NCBI RefSeq assembly: GCF_015645445.1
Contig: NZ_JADOGI010000075.1
Coordinates: 1 to 44,479 of the forward strand
Direction: 5' to 3'
DNA length: 44,479 bases
Source: Nonomuraea cypriaca
GTDB lineage: Bacteria; Actinomycetota; Actinomycetes; Streptosporangiales; Streptosporangiaceae
Part shown: piece after piece, positions 23,302 to 33,218 of the stretch
How the letters are laid out: the number at the start of each line of letters is the position of its first letter
Position numbering within the stretch: the stretch's first letter is position 1
The notes under the pieces: generated by a model
What the model saw: only the letters and a program-made list of their open reading frames with translations
Told to the model about the DNA's origin: nothing
Database searches by the model: none
Translations under genes and position numbers: made by a program

Positions 23302-23727
23302 TCACCGCCTTCTCGCCATGCCCATGCCCAGGGTGATCAGCCCCAGGATGGTGATGATCGCCCCGACGATCACGTTGGTGAAGATCGTCTGGCTGGTGGC
23401 CGCACCCCTGACCAGCCACGGCGCCAGTATCGTCCAGATGCCGATGAGCGGCGCAGTCCAGGCGATGCCGTACGTACGGCCGAACGCGGAGCTGAAGCCC
23501 AACGCGAGCAGCGCCACCGTGAGGCCGGTGACCAGGTTGTTCACGGTCAGCCCTGACCACCCGGTGAACCCTATGATCCACGGTGACAGTGCCAGGAACA
23601 GCCCCGCCAGCAGGGTCAGCCCGTCGGCCACCTGAACCGCGGGGTTGGCCGCGGCGGCCTCGTACCTTTCACGCATGCGGATGATGTCGGGATGAGACTC
23701 CATTTCGCGGGTCATCAGTGACATCAC
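23302..23727 (-). CDS. SPW-repeat membrane protein
   Basis: A 141-residue membrane protein with four predicted transmembrane helices. Two tryptophan-bearing repeats, LALSPWIIGF and ILAPWLVRG, are the hallmark of the SPW repeat family. The first 40 residues are cytoplasmic and charged. The function of the family is not established. It lies between the CBS protein (upstream, 120 bp) and the phosphoribosyltransferase on one strand, which suggests a shared stress context. Confidence 0.88.
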   Translation of the reverse strand: MMSLMTREMESHPDIIRMRERYEAAAANPAVQVADGLTLLAGLFLALSPWIIGFTGWSGLTVNNLVTGLTVALLALGFSSAFGRTYGIAWTAPLIGIWTILAPWLVRGAATSQTIFTNVIVGAIITILGLITLGMGMARRR

Positions 23728-23847
23728 CTCCCCCTTTGCGATGACGGGACCTTTTCCCGTCGTCCGCCGTCATCTACCCGAACGGGCTATAAGCATGCCA
23801 GGGGCGCCGAGGCCAAGGAGGCCACGGCGCTGCTGGTCACGTGCGGG

Positions 23848-24282
23848 TCAGGCGGACGCGTAGACGCGGTGCACGAACTCCGCCAGCTTGCTGTCGGGCA
23901 GTTCCTTGGCCAGATCGGCCTCGCTGATCATGCCGACGATCCGATGCTGGTCGATCACTGGCAGGCGCTTGATCTGGTGCTGCTCCATCTTCTGCAGCGC
24001 GTCCTCGACGGTGTTGCTCGCCTCCACCCACACCAGTCCGCGGGCGAACTCGCCCGCCGTGGTGTTGTCGAGGTCCTTGCCCTCGGCGCAGCACTTCACG
24101 ACGATGTCCCGGTCGGTGAGGATCCCCTTGAGCCGGTCGTCTTCCCCGCAGATCGGCAGCGCGCCGACCGACAGGTCGCGCATCATCTGCGTGGCTGTGC
24201 GCAGGCTGTCACGCTCGCCGATGCACTCCGCGCCTTCGTGCATCACGTCCTTGACCGTCTTGCCGACACCTGAAGTGGTCAT
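23848..24282 (-). CDS. Tandem CBS-domain protein
   Basis: A 144-residue protein made of two CBS domains (about 8-65 and 72-130) with typical motifs LPICGEDDRLKGILTDRDI and LPVIDQHRIVGMISEADLA. Paired CBS domains bind adenosine nucleotides and act as energy sensors; stand-alone ones often act in hypoxia and stentor-like stress responses of actinobacteria. I start at the ATG at 24280-24282, preceded by GGGGAGG; the frame continues upstream without support. Confidence 0.9.
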   Translation of the reverse strand: MTTSGVGKTVKDVMHEGAECIGERDSLRTATQMMRDLSVGALPICGEDDRLKGILTDRDIVVKCCAEGKDLDNTTAGEFARGLVWVEASNTVEDALQKMEQHQIKRLPVIDQHRIVGMISEADLAKELPDSKLAEFVHRVYASA

Positions 24283-24359
24283 CTCTGCCTCCCCGAGAAG
24301 GATCGATGGCTTGCTTGTGTCAAGGGTCACACCTACCCATCAACGGGCGAACCACGCAC

Positions 24360-25421
24360 CTACCCGGACGGCCGCAGGACCGGCGTGCTCTCGCGCACCA
24401 CGACGTGCGTCGCGATCCGCTCCTCGGCCGCCCGGTCGTCCGGGGAGAGCGCCAACCGCATCGCGCGCAGCCCCGCCTCCTTCAGCGGCACGGCCACGGA
24501 GGTGAGCGGCGGGACGACGTCCACCGCCGAACCGATGTCGTCGAAGCCCGCGACGGCGAGGTCCCTTCCGGGGACGACCCCGGACTCGCGCAGGGCCGTC
24601 ATGGCCCCGATCGCCATGACGTCGTTGACCGCGAACACGGCCTCCACGTCCTCGTAGCCGCGTTCGAGCAGCCGACGGGCCGCTTCGTGACCGCCGGAGC
24701 GGGTGAACTCGGCTTCGACGACGACGGGAGGCGCGCCGCCGGCGCCGGACTCGCGGAGCCCGGCGAGGAAGCCCGCGCACCGGTCGGTGGAGGTGCGGAC
24801 CCGCTCGGGGGCGCGGAAGATCGCGTACCGCCGGTAGCCGAGGCGGGCCAGCGCGTGAGCGAGCCGCCGGGCGCCGCCGTGGTTGTCGACGGTGACGGTG
24901 GCGAACGGCAGGTCCCGCTGGCTGATCATGATGACCCGGCCGCCGGTCGTACGGTATTCCTCGAGCTCCTCGATGAGCGGGGCGCGCGTGTCGGTGCCGT
25001 CGACGCGGCTGCCGGCGATGATGAGGACGCGTGGCCGCTGGCCGCGGAGCGTCCTGACGATCTCCAGCTCCCGGTCCGGCGACCGGTCGGCGACCGCCAT
25101 GGTGACGATCAGCCCTGCCTCCTCCGCCGCGCCGCTGACCCCGGCGGCGATGGCGGAGAAGTACGGGTCCGCCACGTCGCCGACCACCAGCGCGACGGTC
25201 CTCGTCGAGCCCTTCGCGATCGCCTGCGCCGACAGGTGCGGCTCGTAGTTGAGCTTGGCCGCCGCCGCCCGCACCCGGCGGACGTTCTCCGAGCGGACGT
25301 TGCGGGCGCTGCCGTTGAGCGCGCGCGACGCCGTGGCCACGGAGACGCCTGCCTCCCGGGCGACGTCGTGCAGGGTCGGCGGTGACGGCGCCGTCTTCGA
25401 CGCGTCCTCCATGCCGGTCAT
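24360..25421 (-). CDS. LacI-family transcriptional regulator (downstream end of sugar locus)
   Basis: A 353-residue LacI/GalR regulator. The helix-turn-helix TLHDVAREAGVSVATASRALNG occupies about residues 16-37 with the hinge near ARNVRSENVRRV; the periplasmic-binding-like domain and FDDIGSAVDVVPPLTSVAVP end follow. It starts 13 bp after the beta-helix gene stop on the same strand, so it is probably the last gene of the carbohydrate operon and would sense a product of that pathway. A second LacI gene lies at the operon's other end. Confidence 0.94.
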   Translation of the reverse strand: MTGMEDASKTAPSPPTLHDVAREAGVSVATASRALNGSARNVRSENVRRVRAAAAKLNYEPHLSAQAIAKGSTRTVALVVGDVADPYFSAIAAGVSGAAEEAGLIVTMAVADRSPDRELEIVRTLRGQRPRVLIIAGSRVDGTDTRAPLIEELEEYRTTGGRVIMISQRDLPFATVTVDNHGGARRLAHALARLGYRRYAIFRAPERVRTSTDRCAGFLAGLRESGAGGAPPVVVEAEFTRSGGHEAARRLLERGYEDVEAVFAVNDVMAIGAMTALRESGVVPGRDLAVAGFDDIGSAVDVVPPLTSVAVPLKEAGLRAMRLALSPDDRAAEERIATHVVVRESTPVLRPSG

Positions 25422-25434
25422 TGTGCCATCGGGC

Positions 25435-28400
25435 TCACCGGGTCACCTCGACCTTCAAGGGGGCGCTCCTCGTCACGCCCGCGGGGTTCACCAGCTCGGC
25501 GACGTACGTGTACGTGCCGGCCGGGCGTCCGGTCACGACGGTGGCGGCGTGCTGGGCGTCCGGGGTGGCGGCCACCAGCGCCTGGGTGTCGACGAGGACG
25601 CCGTTCTCGTAGAGGCGGTACTCGGTGGCGTTGGTGCCCCACCACATGTTCATGCGCGCGGTGTGGTCGCCGTCCCCGTCCCAGTTGTCGCTGCTGAGCA
25701 TGGGCCTGCCAGGGGCGGCGTCGGTCACCTGGACCGTGACGGACGTGGTGGCGGTACGGCCTGCCTGGTTCAGCAGCTCGCCGGTGTAGACGTAGGAGCC
25801 GTCGCGGCGTCCGGTGACGGGGACGGTGGCCTTCTGAGCGCCGGGGGTCCGCGGGGTCAGGTCGCGCCTGGCGATCTCCTTGCCGTTCTCGTACAGGATG
25901 AAGACGCTCGCGTTGACGCCGTACCAGAGGTTCATGGTGACGTCGTAGGTGCCGTCGCGCAGGCCGTTCGCGTGGCCGCTGGTCCCCCGTGATGGTGAGG
26001 GTGTACGCGCGGACGTCCGGGTCGAAGGCCGGGTCGAGTGTGCCCGCGCCGGGGACGAGGGCGGACAGGGTGGTGTCCTGGGCCAGCGGACTGCGCTTGA
26101 TCCGCAGGCTGTGGGCGGCCTCGGTGCCGTCCTCGGCGGTGACCACGACGCGTACCTCGGCCCCGGTCTCGCCGAGCGCGACCCGCCGCGTGGCCTGGGC
26201 CCCGTCGGCACGCTCTCCGTCGATGGCCACCGACCTGGCGAACGGGCTGCGCGCCACGGCGGTCACCGTCACCTCGGACACCCGCGCGGGCACCTCGAGA
26301 ACGCCGTCGGCGGACGTGCCCTCGCTGGTGTCCAGGCTGAGCAGGCCGGCCTCGTCGCGGGCGAGCCCGACGCCCTGGGAGACCCGGATGTCGTCGAGGT
26401 CGATGGTGCCGTAGTTGCTGCTGGTGGCGCTGTAGTCGATCAGCTCGACGGTGTCGGCGGCGGCTCTGAAGCCGGCTCCTTCGAGCACCCTGCGGCCGTC
26501 GATCAGCAGGTCGAAGCGCTTGTTCACGGTGTCGAGCACCGCCGCGACGTGGTACCAGCGGCCGGGCTCGTACGCGCCGACGGTTTTCGTCGTGGTGCCC
26601 GCGTAGGCGACGATCGTGTCCTTGGTGAAGGCGAGGCTGACGGCGTTCAGGCCGCTCGCGTCCTTGACGTACGGGATGGACCACCAGTGGTTGCCGGAGG
26701 TGTAGGGCTGCTCGCTCATGACGTTCGTCTCGACGGTCACGATGCCCTTGAGCGCGAAGGCCTGGGTCAAACTTGTGACACCGCTGTTCCTGGTGCGCGT
26801 CAGCCTGACGTTCCTGCCTCTCGTGGTCTCGACGACCTCGACGCCGCCGCCCGCGCCGCTGACGACGAGGCCGTCGCCGCCGGAGAGCGGGCCGGTGGGC
26901 AGGTGCTCGAAGTCGTGGACGGCCACGTAGTCGGGCATGGGGCGGACGAGGAGGAGTGATCCCGCGTCGGTCGCGGTGGCCGCCTCGACGTTCATGCCGG
27001 TCCTGGTCTTCGCACCGAAGCCGTCGGCGGCGGCGCGCAGCGTGTATCCCTCGCCCACCGGCACGTTCTCGGCCGTGAAGGCCCCGTCGGCCCCGCTGGT
27101 GGCGGTGGCGAGCGTCTGGTCTCCGTCCTCGACGGTGACGGCCGCGCCGGGCAGCGGCCTGGCGGCCTGGTCCAGGACGCGGCCGGTGATCGAGCCGACC
27201 GTGCTGGTCGAGGTCATGGTCAGGTGGACGGTGGTCACGTTGCCCGGCCGCACGTCGGCGGTGCCGGTGGCGGTGGCGTAGCCGTTCCTGGTCGCGGTGA
27301 CCTCGACGCCGTCGGCGAAGGGCAGGTTCCTGATCGCGAAGCGGCCGTCCTGGCCGGTGGTGGCCATGCCGCCGCCCGCCGTCACGGCCACGCCGGAGAT
27401 GGGGGCGCCGGAAGGGGAGCGGACGGTACCGGTGACGGACTCGGTGGTGGCCCCATCGGGGGTGACGTACTCGAAGGCGCCGAGGTCGGGGGCGCCGTTG
27501 TAGAGGGGCGTGCCGGCGTAGTCGCGGCCGCCGTTGCCGGTGATCTCGGTGCCCGTGTCGATCGCGTACGAGCCCGAGGTGACGCGCAGGCCGTACGCGG
27601 TTTCGAGGGCCGGGCCGGTCTCCGGGGTGCCGTAGGGGCCGTCGAGCGGGGCGTCGGCGAAGAGCGGGGCGGCGGTGACCACGGCGTCCTCGTCGCCTGG
27701 GGGCACCGTGAGGGTGGCGCCGCCGTAGAGGTTGTGGCTGTAGGCGATGGTCGGGCTGGTCGACAGCACCGCGCCGGCTTTGGTCGAGTGGAGGAGGTTG
27801 CCGGTGATGTCGTAGCGGGCTTCGAGGTAGCTGCCGTACCCGTAGATGAGGTATTCGGATTTGTCGTTGTAAATCGTGTTGTTGTAGATCTGCGCGGTGG
27901 CTGCTTTGTCCGAGTGCAGGTAGATCTGGTAGCGGCTGTTGCCGGTGATGACGTTGTTCCTGACGACGGCGTCACCGAAGGCGAACTGGCACAGCAGCAC
28001 GCCGTCACCGTTGTCGTGCAGGTAGTTGTACTGGATGACGTGCCTGGTGGTGCCCTTGTCCGGGTCGATGCCGTTGGAGTCCGCGCCGCCGGCCTTCTGC
28101 TGCGTCTCGTAAACCTCGTTGAACTGGAACGTCACGTCGTCGGAGTAGTACGACTCGATGCCAGAGGTGCCGGTGCGGTAGACGACGTTGCGTTCGACGA
28201 GGGCGCCGCGGACGTTGGTGAGGTACATGCCGTTGCACCCGTACGCGGTGCCGGCCTGGGTGATGTGGTTGTTCCTGATGACGATGTTCGTGTGCGGGGT
28301 GAACTTCGGGTCGTCCCTGCTCTCCCTGGTGCCCCAGCCGGTGGGCTCGGCGATCGTCTCCCCCGCGTCGTTCTTGCCGTCCCCGGTGTACTGCTTGAGC

Positions 28401-29143
28401 ACGATCCCGGCGAACGACGTGTTGGCGACCGTGGAGTTCTGGATCAGCACGTCGTTCAGCACGGTCGCCTGCTCCGGCGGCGCGTGGACGTCGGGCACGG
28501 TCGTGTCGAACACGATGCCGCCGGTCTTCTTCGAGCCGTCCCAGCCGGTCTGGAAGCGCACGCCAGGCTCGTTGTCCTCGACGCTGCCGCCGATCCAGTT
28601 GACCTGGCCGGTGACGTCGTGCACGGCCACGCCGTCGACGACGAACCCGTCGAGCGTCTGGCTGTTGTCGCCGGAGACGTGGATGCCGCGCAGGTCGCGC
28701 AGGTTCTCGCCGGGGTTGCCGGTGGCCGGGACCTCGTTGGTGACCTCCAGGCCGCGGATGGTCCAGAACTCCTGGTTGAACAGCCGGACGGCGTCGTTCA
28801 CCTGCCCGGCGGCGTCGATGCGGGGCCTGGCGCCCTCGCCGTACGTGTCGACGGTGATCGGGGCGCCGCTCTCGCCCGAGCCCTTGGGCCAGAGCTGCTG
28901 GCCGCTCCACCGCTGCCCGGCGCGCAGCAGGATGCGGTCGCCGGGCTGGAACGTGGTCTCGCTGACCTTGGTCAGGCTCTTCCAGGCGTGCGCCTCGTCC
29001 GTGCCCGACGCCGTGTCGTCGCCGGCGGTGGCATCGACGTAGTAGGTCGTGCCGGCCTGCGCCGCCGCGGCGGGCGGGGCGGGCAGGACAGGCAGGGCGA
29101 GCGCCGCGACCATGGCGGCGGTCGTCATCATGCGGGTGATCAT
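25435..29143 (-). CDS. Secreted multidomain right-handed beta-helix protein, with frameshift
   Basis: An exported protein of about 1235 residues once one frameshift is corrected. It has a signal peptide (about 1-28, ending PAAAA), a parallel beta-helix region of polysaccharide-lyase type (about 30-440, many N-N-x-I/V turns), two carboxypeptidase-regulatory-like beta domains (SVTGTVRSPSG and SITGRVLDQAA), a LamG/concanavalin-like domain, a cadherin-like beta-sandwich (AFDPDVRAYTLTIT), and two C-terminal Fn3/ChiA-N-like repeats (NLWYGVNAS and NMWWGTNAT). One extra base at 25977-25988 shifts the last two domains out of frame. GAGGAG precedes the ATG. It likely degrades or binds an external polysaccharide. 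Confidence 0.85.
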
Positions 29144-29178
29144 CGCCGCGCTCCTCAGTGGGGGGTGTGGTGGCTGCT

Positions 29179-29883
29179 TCAGTGCACGGTCGGGTGGGCG
29201 ACGTCGTGGGCGCGCAGGTGGCCGCACATGCCCCACCGCTCGACCGGCGGGCTCTCCATCAGCGCGGAGCGCAGCAGGTGCGAGCCGTCGCCGCGGCCGA
29301 GCGCGTCGAGGATCTCCCCGGTACGGCGGGTCTCCTCGGCGACCGTGCCCTCCCAGGTCTCCCGCCAGCCGGTCACCTTGGGGCGTACGAGGGCGACGGC
29401 GCTGTCGTAGAGGCGCTGGAGCGGGCCGGTGTCGCCGTCGCGCAGCGCGCCCGCGATCCTGAGGAACCCGTCCACGGCCAGCTCGCGCCGCCGTACGACG
29501 GCCTCCTCGACGTTCACGGCGGGTAGCGTGGCCGCGGCCAGGTAGCGGTCGGGGTCGGCCACGATCTCGGGCGGGAACGTCATGACCGCGTCGCCGGCCT
29601 CCGGCAGGCCCGCGTTCGACATGACGACCACCACCTCCAGGCCGCCCCTGTTGATCGCCCGGTGGATGGTGCCGGGCGTGAACCACACGGCCGAGCCGGC
29701 GCGCAGTTCGGTCTCCTTGAAGCCGTTCGCGTCTAGGGTCTGCAGCGCGCCGCGCCCGCCGACGACCACGTACGCCTCTGTGGAGGCGGTGTGCAGGTGC
29801 GGCGTGCCGCCTTCGAGGCCGTCGGCGCACGCCCCTGTGTAGACCGTCAGCCTGCTGACCGACGTGCCGCCTGGGAAGGTCAT
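29179..29883 (-). CDS. Cupin-domain protein
   Basis: A 234-residue protein with an N-terminal cupin: HLHTASTEAYVVVGGRGALQ supplies the two His and Glu of the first cupin motif and PGTIHRAIN the His of the second. The C-terminal part is helical and unrecognised. The ATG overlaps the PmoA-family stop (ATGA). Such cupins in sugar loci may be isomerases or metal-dependent enzymes; the substrate is unknown. The beta-helix gene starts 35 bp downstream. Confidence 0.87.
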   Translation of the reverse strand: MTFPGGTSVSRLTVYTGACADGLEGGTPHLHTASTEAYVVVGGRGALQTLDANGFKETELRAGSAVWFTPGTIHRAINRGGLEVVVVMSNAGLPEAGDAVMTFPPEIVADPDRYLAAATLPAVNVEEAVVRRRELAVDGFLRIAGALRDGDTGPLQRLYDSAVALVRPKVTGWRETWEGTVAEETRRTGEILDALGRGDGSHLLRSALMESPPVERWGMCGHLRAHDVAHPTVH

Positions 29884-30779
29884 GCCAGCGCCGCCCGCCC
29901 CTGCTCGGCCAGCAGCGCCGTGCCGTCCTCGCCGCGGTCGCCGTCGGCGATCACGACGGCGTACCTGAAGCGGATCGTCTCGCCGTCCGGCAGCGGCACC
30001 TCCTCGCTGAAGAACGGCGCCGGGCACAGGCAGGCGAAGTTCTCGGTGCGCGCGAACCACTGCGGCGGGTGCTGCGGGTTGGCCGTGTCGTCGACCATGA
30101 CGATCGTCGAGTGGTCACCGGTCTCGTCGTGCCTGCCGCGGAAGCCGAACCACTCCGCGCGCATGCCGCGGAGCTCGTCGCCGCCCGCTCCCTTGGGCGA
30201 CTGGATGACGCCTCCGGTGAACGACCTGGGGCCGCGCCAGAACAGGCCGCCGTAGCCGGCGTTCTCGCGGCCCTTCGTGGTCGGGGAGCCGAAGTCGATC
30301 GTGCCTCCGGACACGTTCGTCATGGCCGTGTCGAACACCAGCGCCCAGGCCCCGTCCAGCACGGTCGCCGTCAGGGAGCGGCGCTCCTCGATGACCGGCC
30401 CGCCGTCCTGGGCGGCCCAGCCGAGCGTGTGCCCGATCTCGACGCGGTCGCCGGTCGCGGTCAGCGCGGTCATCTCGCGGTGCGTGGCGCTGCCGTTGTT
30501 GCCGAGCTGTACGTATCGCCCCGCCACGAACGTCGGCCCGCCCCAGAAGTTGTGCTCCCCCACGTGCGGCAGCGACCAGGCGATGCCCTTGTGCCACACG
30601 TGGTCGTGCGGCCGGAACAGCGACACCGACCGCCCGCCGAGGGTGCGGATCGGGTGCAGGTACGGCTTCGGCGACTCCAGCACGGGCGTGTCCGGGCGGT
30701 AGACGTAGCTGAACAGCTCGACGTCGCCCGCCGACACCGTGACCGATCGGCCGAGAGCGTGGTTGGCCCGCAGAGTCAC
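29880..30779 (-). CDS. PmoA-family protein
   Basis: A 299-residue protein of the family named 'methane oxygenase PmoA' (PF14100-type), a misnomer: members sit in carbohydrate loci next to Gfo/Idh/MocA enzymes and look like beta-sandwich, mutarotase-like proteins. Recognisable segments are SKPYLHPIRTLGG-like PKPYLHPIRTLGG, RPHDHVWHKGIAWSL and FWGGPTF. GTG start overlaps the oxidoreductase stop (GTGA) and its own stop overlaps the cupin start, so three genes are translationally chained. The precise reaction is unknown. Confidence 0.87.
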   Translation of the reverse strand: MTLRANHALGRSVTVSAGDVELFSYVYRPDTPVLESPKPYLHPIRTLGGRSVSLFRPHDHVWHKGIAWSLPHVGEHNFWGGPTFVAGRYVQLGNNGSATHREMTALTATGDRVEIGHTLGWAAQDGGPVIEERRSLTATVLDGAWALVFDTAMTNVSGGTIDFGSPTTKGRENAGYGGLFWRGPRSFTGGVIQSPKGAGGDELRGMRAEWFGFRGRHDETGDHSTIVMVDDTANPQHPPQWFARTENFACLCPAPFFSEEVPLPDGETIRFRYAVVIADGDRGEDGTALLAEQGRAALA

Positions 30780-31876
30780 TTGTTCCTCACCTTTTCCCAA
30801 GGGGCGCCGGTGCCCTCCATCGTCCGTGCGAACGGGCTGCCGGCTGTGATCTGGCCGCTGCGTACGCGCTCGCCGGTGAAGGCGGAGGCGTACAGGGCGG
30901 CGATGAACTCCATCGTGCGACGGGCGTCCCCGGCGGTCACCGGGGGCGCCTGGCCCTGGTCGAGCGCGTCCAGGACGGCGGCGAGCCAGCCCGTGTGCCC
31001 GCTGGACTCGGTGCTGTGGTCCCGCCCCCACGACTCGGACACGTTCTCGTGTCCCGGCGCCGGGGTGACCGTCCAGTCGTCGTCGGTGTAGCCGTACAGG
31101 TGCTCCACCTCGACCGTGGCGCGCTCGTAGTCGAACCTGAGCGACGAGGTCTGGCGCGGCGACACCACCGAGTTCACGATCGTGGCGACCGCGCCGCTCT
31201 CGAACGTCACCAGCGCCATCGACACGTCCTCGGTGTCCACGTCGCGGGCCCGGCGGGCGGCCACCGCCGTCACCTCGCTCCACGGGCCCAGCACCGAGAA
31301 CAGCAGGTCGAACTGGTGGATCCCGTGCCCCATCGTCGGCCCGCCGCCCTCGGACTCCCAGGTGCCGCGCCACGGGACCGCGTAGTAGGCCTCGTCGCGG
31401 TACCACTGCGTGACGCAGGTCGCCAGCAACGGGCGGCCCAGCCCACCGGCCTCCTGGAGGCGGCGCAGGCGCAGCGCGCCCGTCCCGAAGCGGTGCTGCA
31501 GGACGGTCGCGACGTGCGCCGTCGAGCGGCGCTCCGCCTCGATCAGGGTGTCGAACTCGGCGAGGGAGAGCGTCGGCGGCTTCTCCACCAGCGCCGTCGC
31601 CCCCGCTTCCAGGCACTCGACGGCCTGCGGCGTGTGCAGCCGCGGCGGGGTGCACAGGTGGACGACGTCCACCCGCTCCTCCCGCAGCAGCTCGGTCAGG
31701 CTGCCGTGGGCCCGGGGGACGTTCCAGGTGTCCGCGAATTCCTTGGCCCGGCCGCGGTCCACGTCGGCCACGGCGACGAGCGCGGCCCGGTCGCCGGCCG
31801 CGGCGATGGCGCGGGCATGGGAGCCGGCGATCCCGCCGGTGCCGACGATCGCGGCCCGGTAGTTGCGTTCAGACAT
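30776..31876 (-). CDS. Gfo/Idh/MocA-family NAD(P)-dependent oxidoreductase
   Basis: A 366-residue sugar or cyclitol dehydrogenase. The Rossmann motif AIVGTGGIAGSHA is at the N-terminus and the catalytic-lysine motif EKPPTLSL near residue 95 is present; the C-terminal alpha/beta domain has HGIHQFDLLFSVLG, including the usual conserved histidine. It would oxidise or epimerise a sugar released from the imported glycan. The ATG at 31874-31876 has AAGGA seven bases upstream. It follows the binding-protein gene by 20 bp. Confidence 0.93.
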   Translation of the reverse strand: MSERNYRAAIVGTGGIAGSHARAIAAAGDRAALVAVADVDRGRAKEFADTWNVPRAHGSLTELLREERVDVVHLCTPPRLHTPQAVECLEAGATALVEKPPTLSLAEFDTLIEAERRSTAHVATVLQHRFGTGALRLRRLQEAGGLGRPLLATCVTQWYRDEAYYAVPWRGTWESEGGGPTMGHGIHQFDLLFSVLGPWSEVTAVAARRARDVDTEDVSMALVTFESGAVATIVNSVVSPRQTSSLRFDYERATVEVEHLYGYTDDDWTVTPAPGHENVSESWGRDHSTESSGHTGWLAAVLDALDQGQAPPVTAGDARRTMEFIAALYASAFTGERVRSGQITAGSPFARTMEGTGAPWEKVRNK

Positions 31877-31896
31877 GGGTTCCTTCACTCGGTGGG

Positions 31897-33183
31897 TCAG
31901 GCGCCGTCGATCTCGGCCTGCAGTTCCTTCTTGAACGACGCGGCGGCCTGCTCGGGCGTCTGCCGGTCGAACAGCACCTCTTCGGTGTGCCGCTTGATGA
32001 TCGCCTCCAGGTTGCTGGCGCCGTTGGGCGTCACCCGGGGGGCGGTGCCGACCTTGACCGTGTCCAGGAACTCGACCGCTGCCTTGTCGGTCTCACCGAG
32101 CTTCGGCGTGATGGCGGCGCGGATCTTCGTGTTCGCTGGGATGCCGCGGTCGGTCAGCATGACGTTCGCCGACTCCTCGCTGTTGGCCAGGAAGTCCACG
32201 AACAGCGCGGCCTCCGCGGGGTGTTCACTGCGCGAGGAGATCGACCAGTACATCGAGGGCTTGTAGTACGCGCCAGGGGCGGCCGCCTGCGACTCGCCGG
32301 GGAGCCTGAGCAGCTTCAGCTTGGACCCGCTGGCCGCCGCCAGCGAGGTGAGCTGGGTGTTCCACCAGGTGGCGAGGGCCGAGGCGTTGGTGGCCGTGCC
32401 CGACTGGTCCAGCGCGCCGCCGGCCCGTTCGATGGTCACCGACGGCGCCGGGGAGACGCCGGACTTGGCCAGGTCCCTGATGTAGGTCCAGTAGCTCGCC
32501 AGCACGTCCTCCGGCACGGCGACGTTGCCCGCCTCGTCGAACAGGGCGGCGTCGTGCTGGCGGGCCCAGATGTTCAGGCTGCCGGCGTCGAAGCCGAATG
32601 ACTGCACGCCGGTGACCTTGCCGCCGCCCGCCTTCGACACCTGGTCGCCGGCCGCCTTGAAGTCCTCCCAGGACCACGTGGCGTCGTCCGGGTCCTTGAC
32701 CTTGAACTGGTCGAGGAGGTCGGTGTTGGCGATGATCGCGTACGTCGTCAGGCCGACGGGGAGCGCGTACTGCTTGCCCTTGACGACGCCGGTGTCCAGG
32801 GCGGACTTCTCGAAGTCGGCGGTCTTGAGGTGCTTGGTCGCGGTGCCGAGGTCGAGCAGGGCGCCGCGCTCGGCGTACGAGGAGAGGTAGAGCTCGTCCA
32901 TCTGGATGACGTCGGGGGCGTCGTTGGCGGCCACGGTCGTCGCCAGGCTCTCCCAGTAGCCGTTCCAGTCCTTGAACTCCCCCTTGACCGTGATGTTGGG
33001 ATATTTCTTTTGAAAGAGGTCGATGACCTGCTGGGTGCGCTTGTGGCGTTCGTCCGCGCCCCACCAGGTGAAGCGGAGGGTGACCGGGTCTTTCGACAGC
33101 TCCTGGTCCGCGCTGCCGCCTGCGCCGCCGCCGCAGGCGGTGAGCATGAGTGCCGCCGCGGCGGCAAGGGCGATTCTTCTCAT
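31897..33183 (-). CDS. ABC sugar-binding lipoprotein
   Basis: A 428-residue family 1 extracellular solute-binding protein. The lipobox LTAC puts the lipidated cysteine at C17, followed by a Gly/Ser linker. The LRFTWWGADERHKRTQQVIDLFQKKYPNITV opening and the repeated aromatic motifs are typical of sugar-binding proteins. It should deliver an oligosaccharide to the two permeases encoded just upstream; no ATPase gene is in the operon, so a shared MsiK-type ATPase is expected. Being third, after both permeases, is less usual than first. Confidence 0.95.
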   Translation of the reverse strand: MRRIALAAAAALMLTACGGGAGGSADQELSKDPVTLRFTWWGADERHKRTQQVIDLFQKKYPNITVKGEFKDWNGYWESLATTVAANDAPDVIQMDELYLSSYAERGALLDLGTATKHLKTADFEKSALDTGVVKGKQYALPVGLTTYAIIANTDLLDQFKVKDPDDATWSWEDFKAAGDQVSKAGGGKVTGVQSFGFDAGSLNIWARQHDAALFDEAGNVAVPEDVLASYWTYIRDLAKSGVSPAPSVTIERAGGALDQSGTATNASALATWWNTQLTSLAAASGSKLKLLRLPGESQAAAPGAYYKPSMYWSISSRSEHPAEAALFVDFLANSEESANVMLTDRGIPANTKIRAAITPKLGETDKAAVEFLDTVKVGTAPRVTPNGASNLEAIIKRHTEEVLFDRQTPEQAAASFKKELQAEIDGA

Positions 33184-33218
33184 GATTTTTCCCTGTTCAC
33201 GGGGGGATTCGCGGGGGG

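Noticed and set aside
27224..29410. Long plus-strand frame (728 codons) opposite the beta-helix gene
   Set aside because: Composition is Val/Gly/Asp/Arg-rich antisense of a real gene, without start signals or family motifs.
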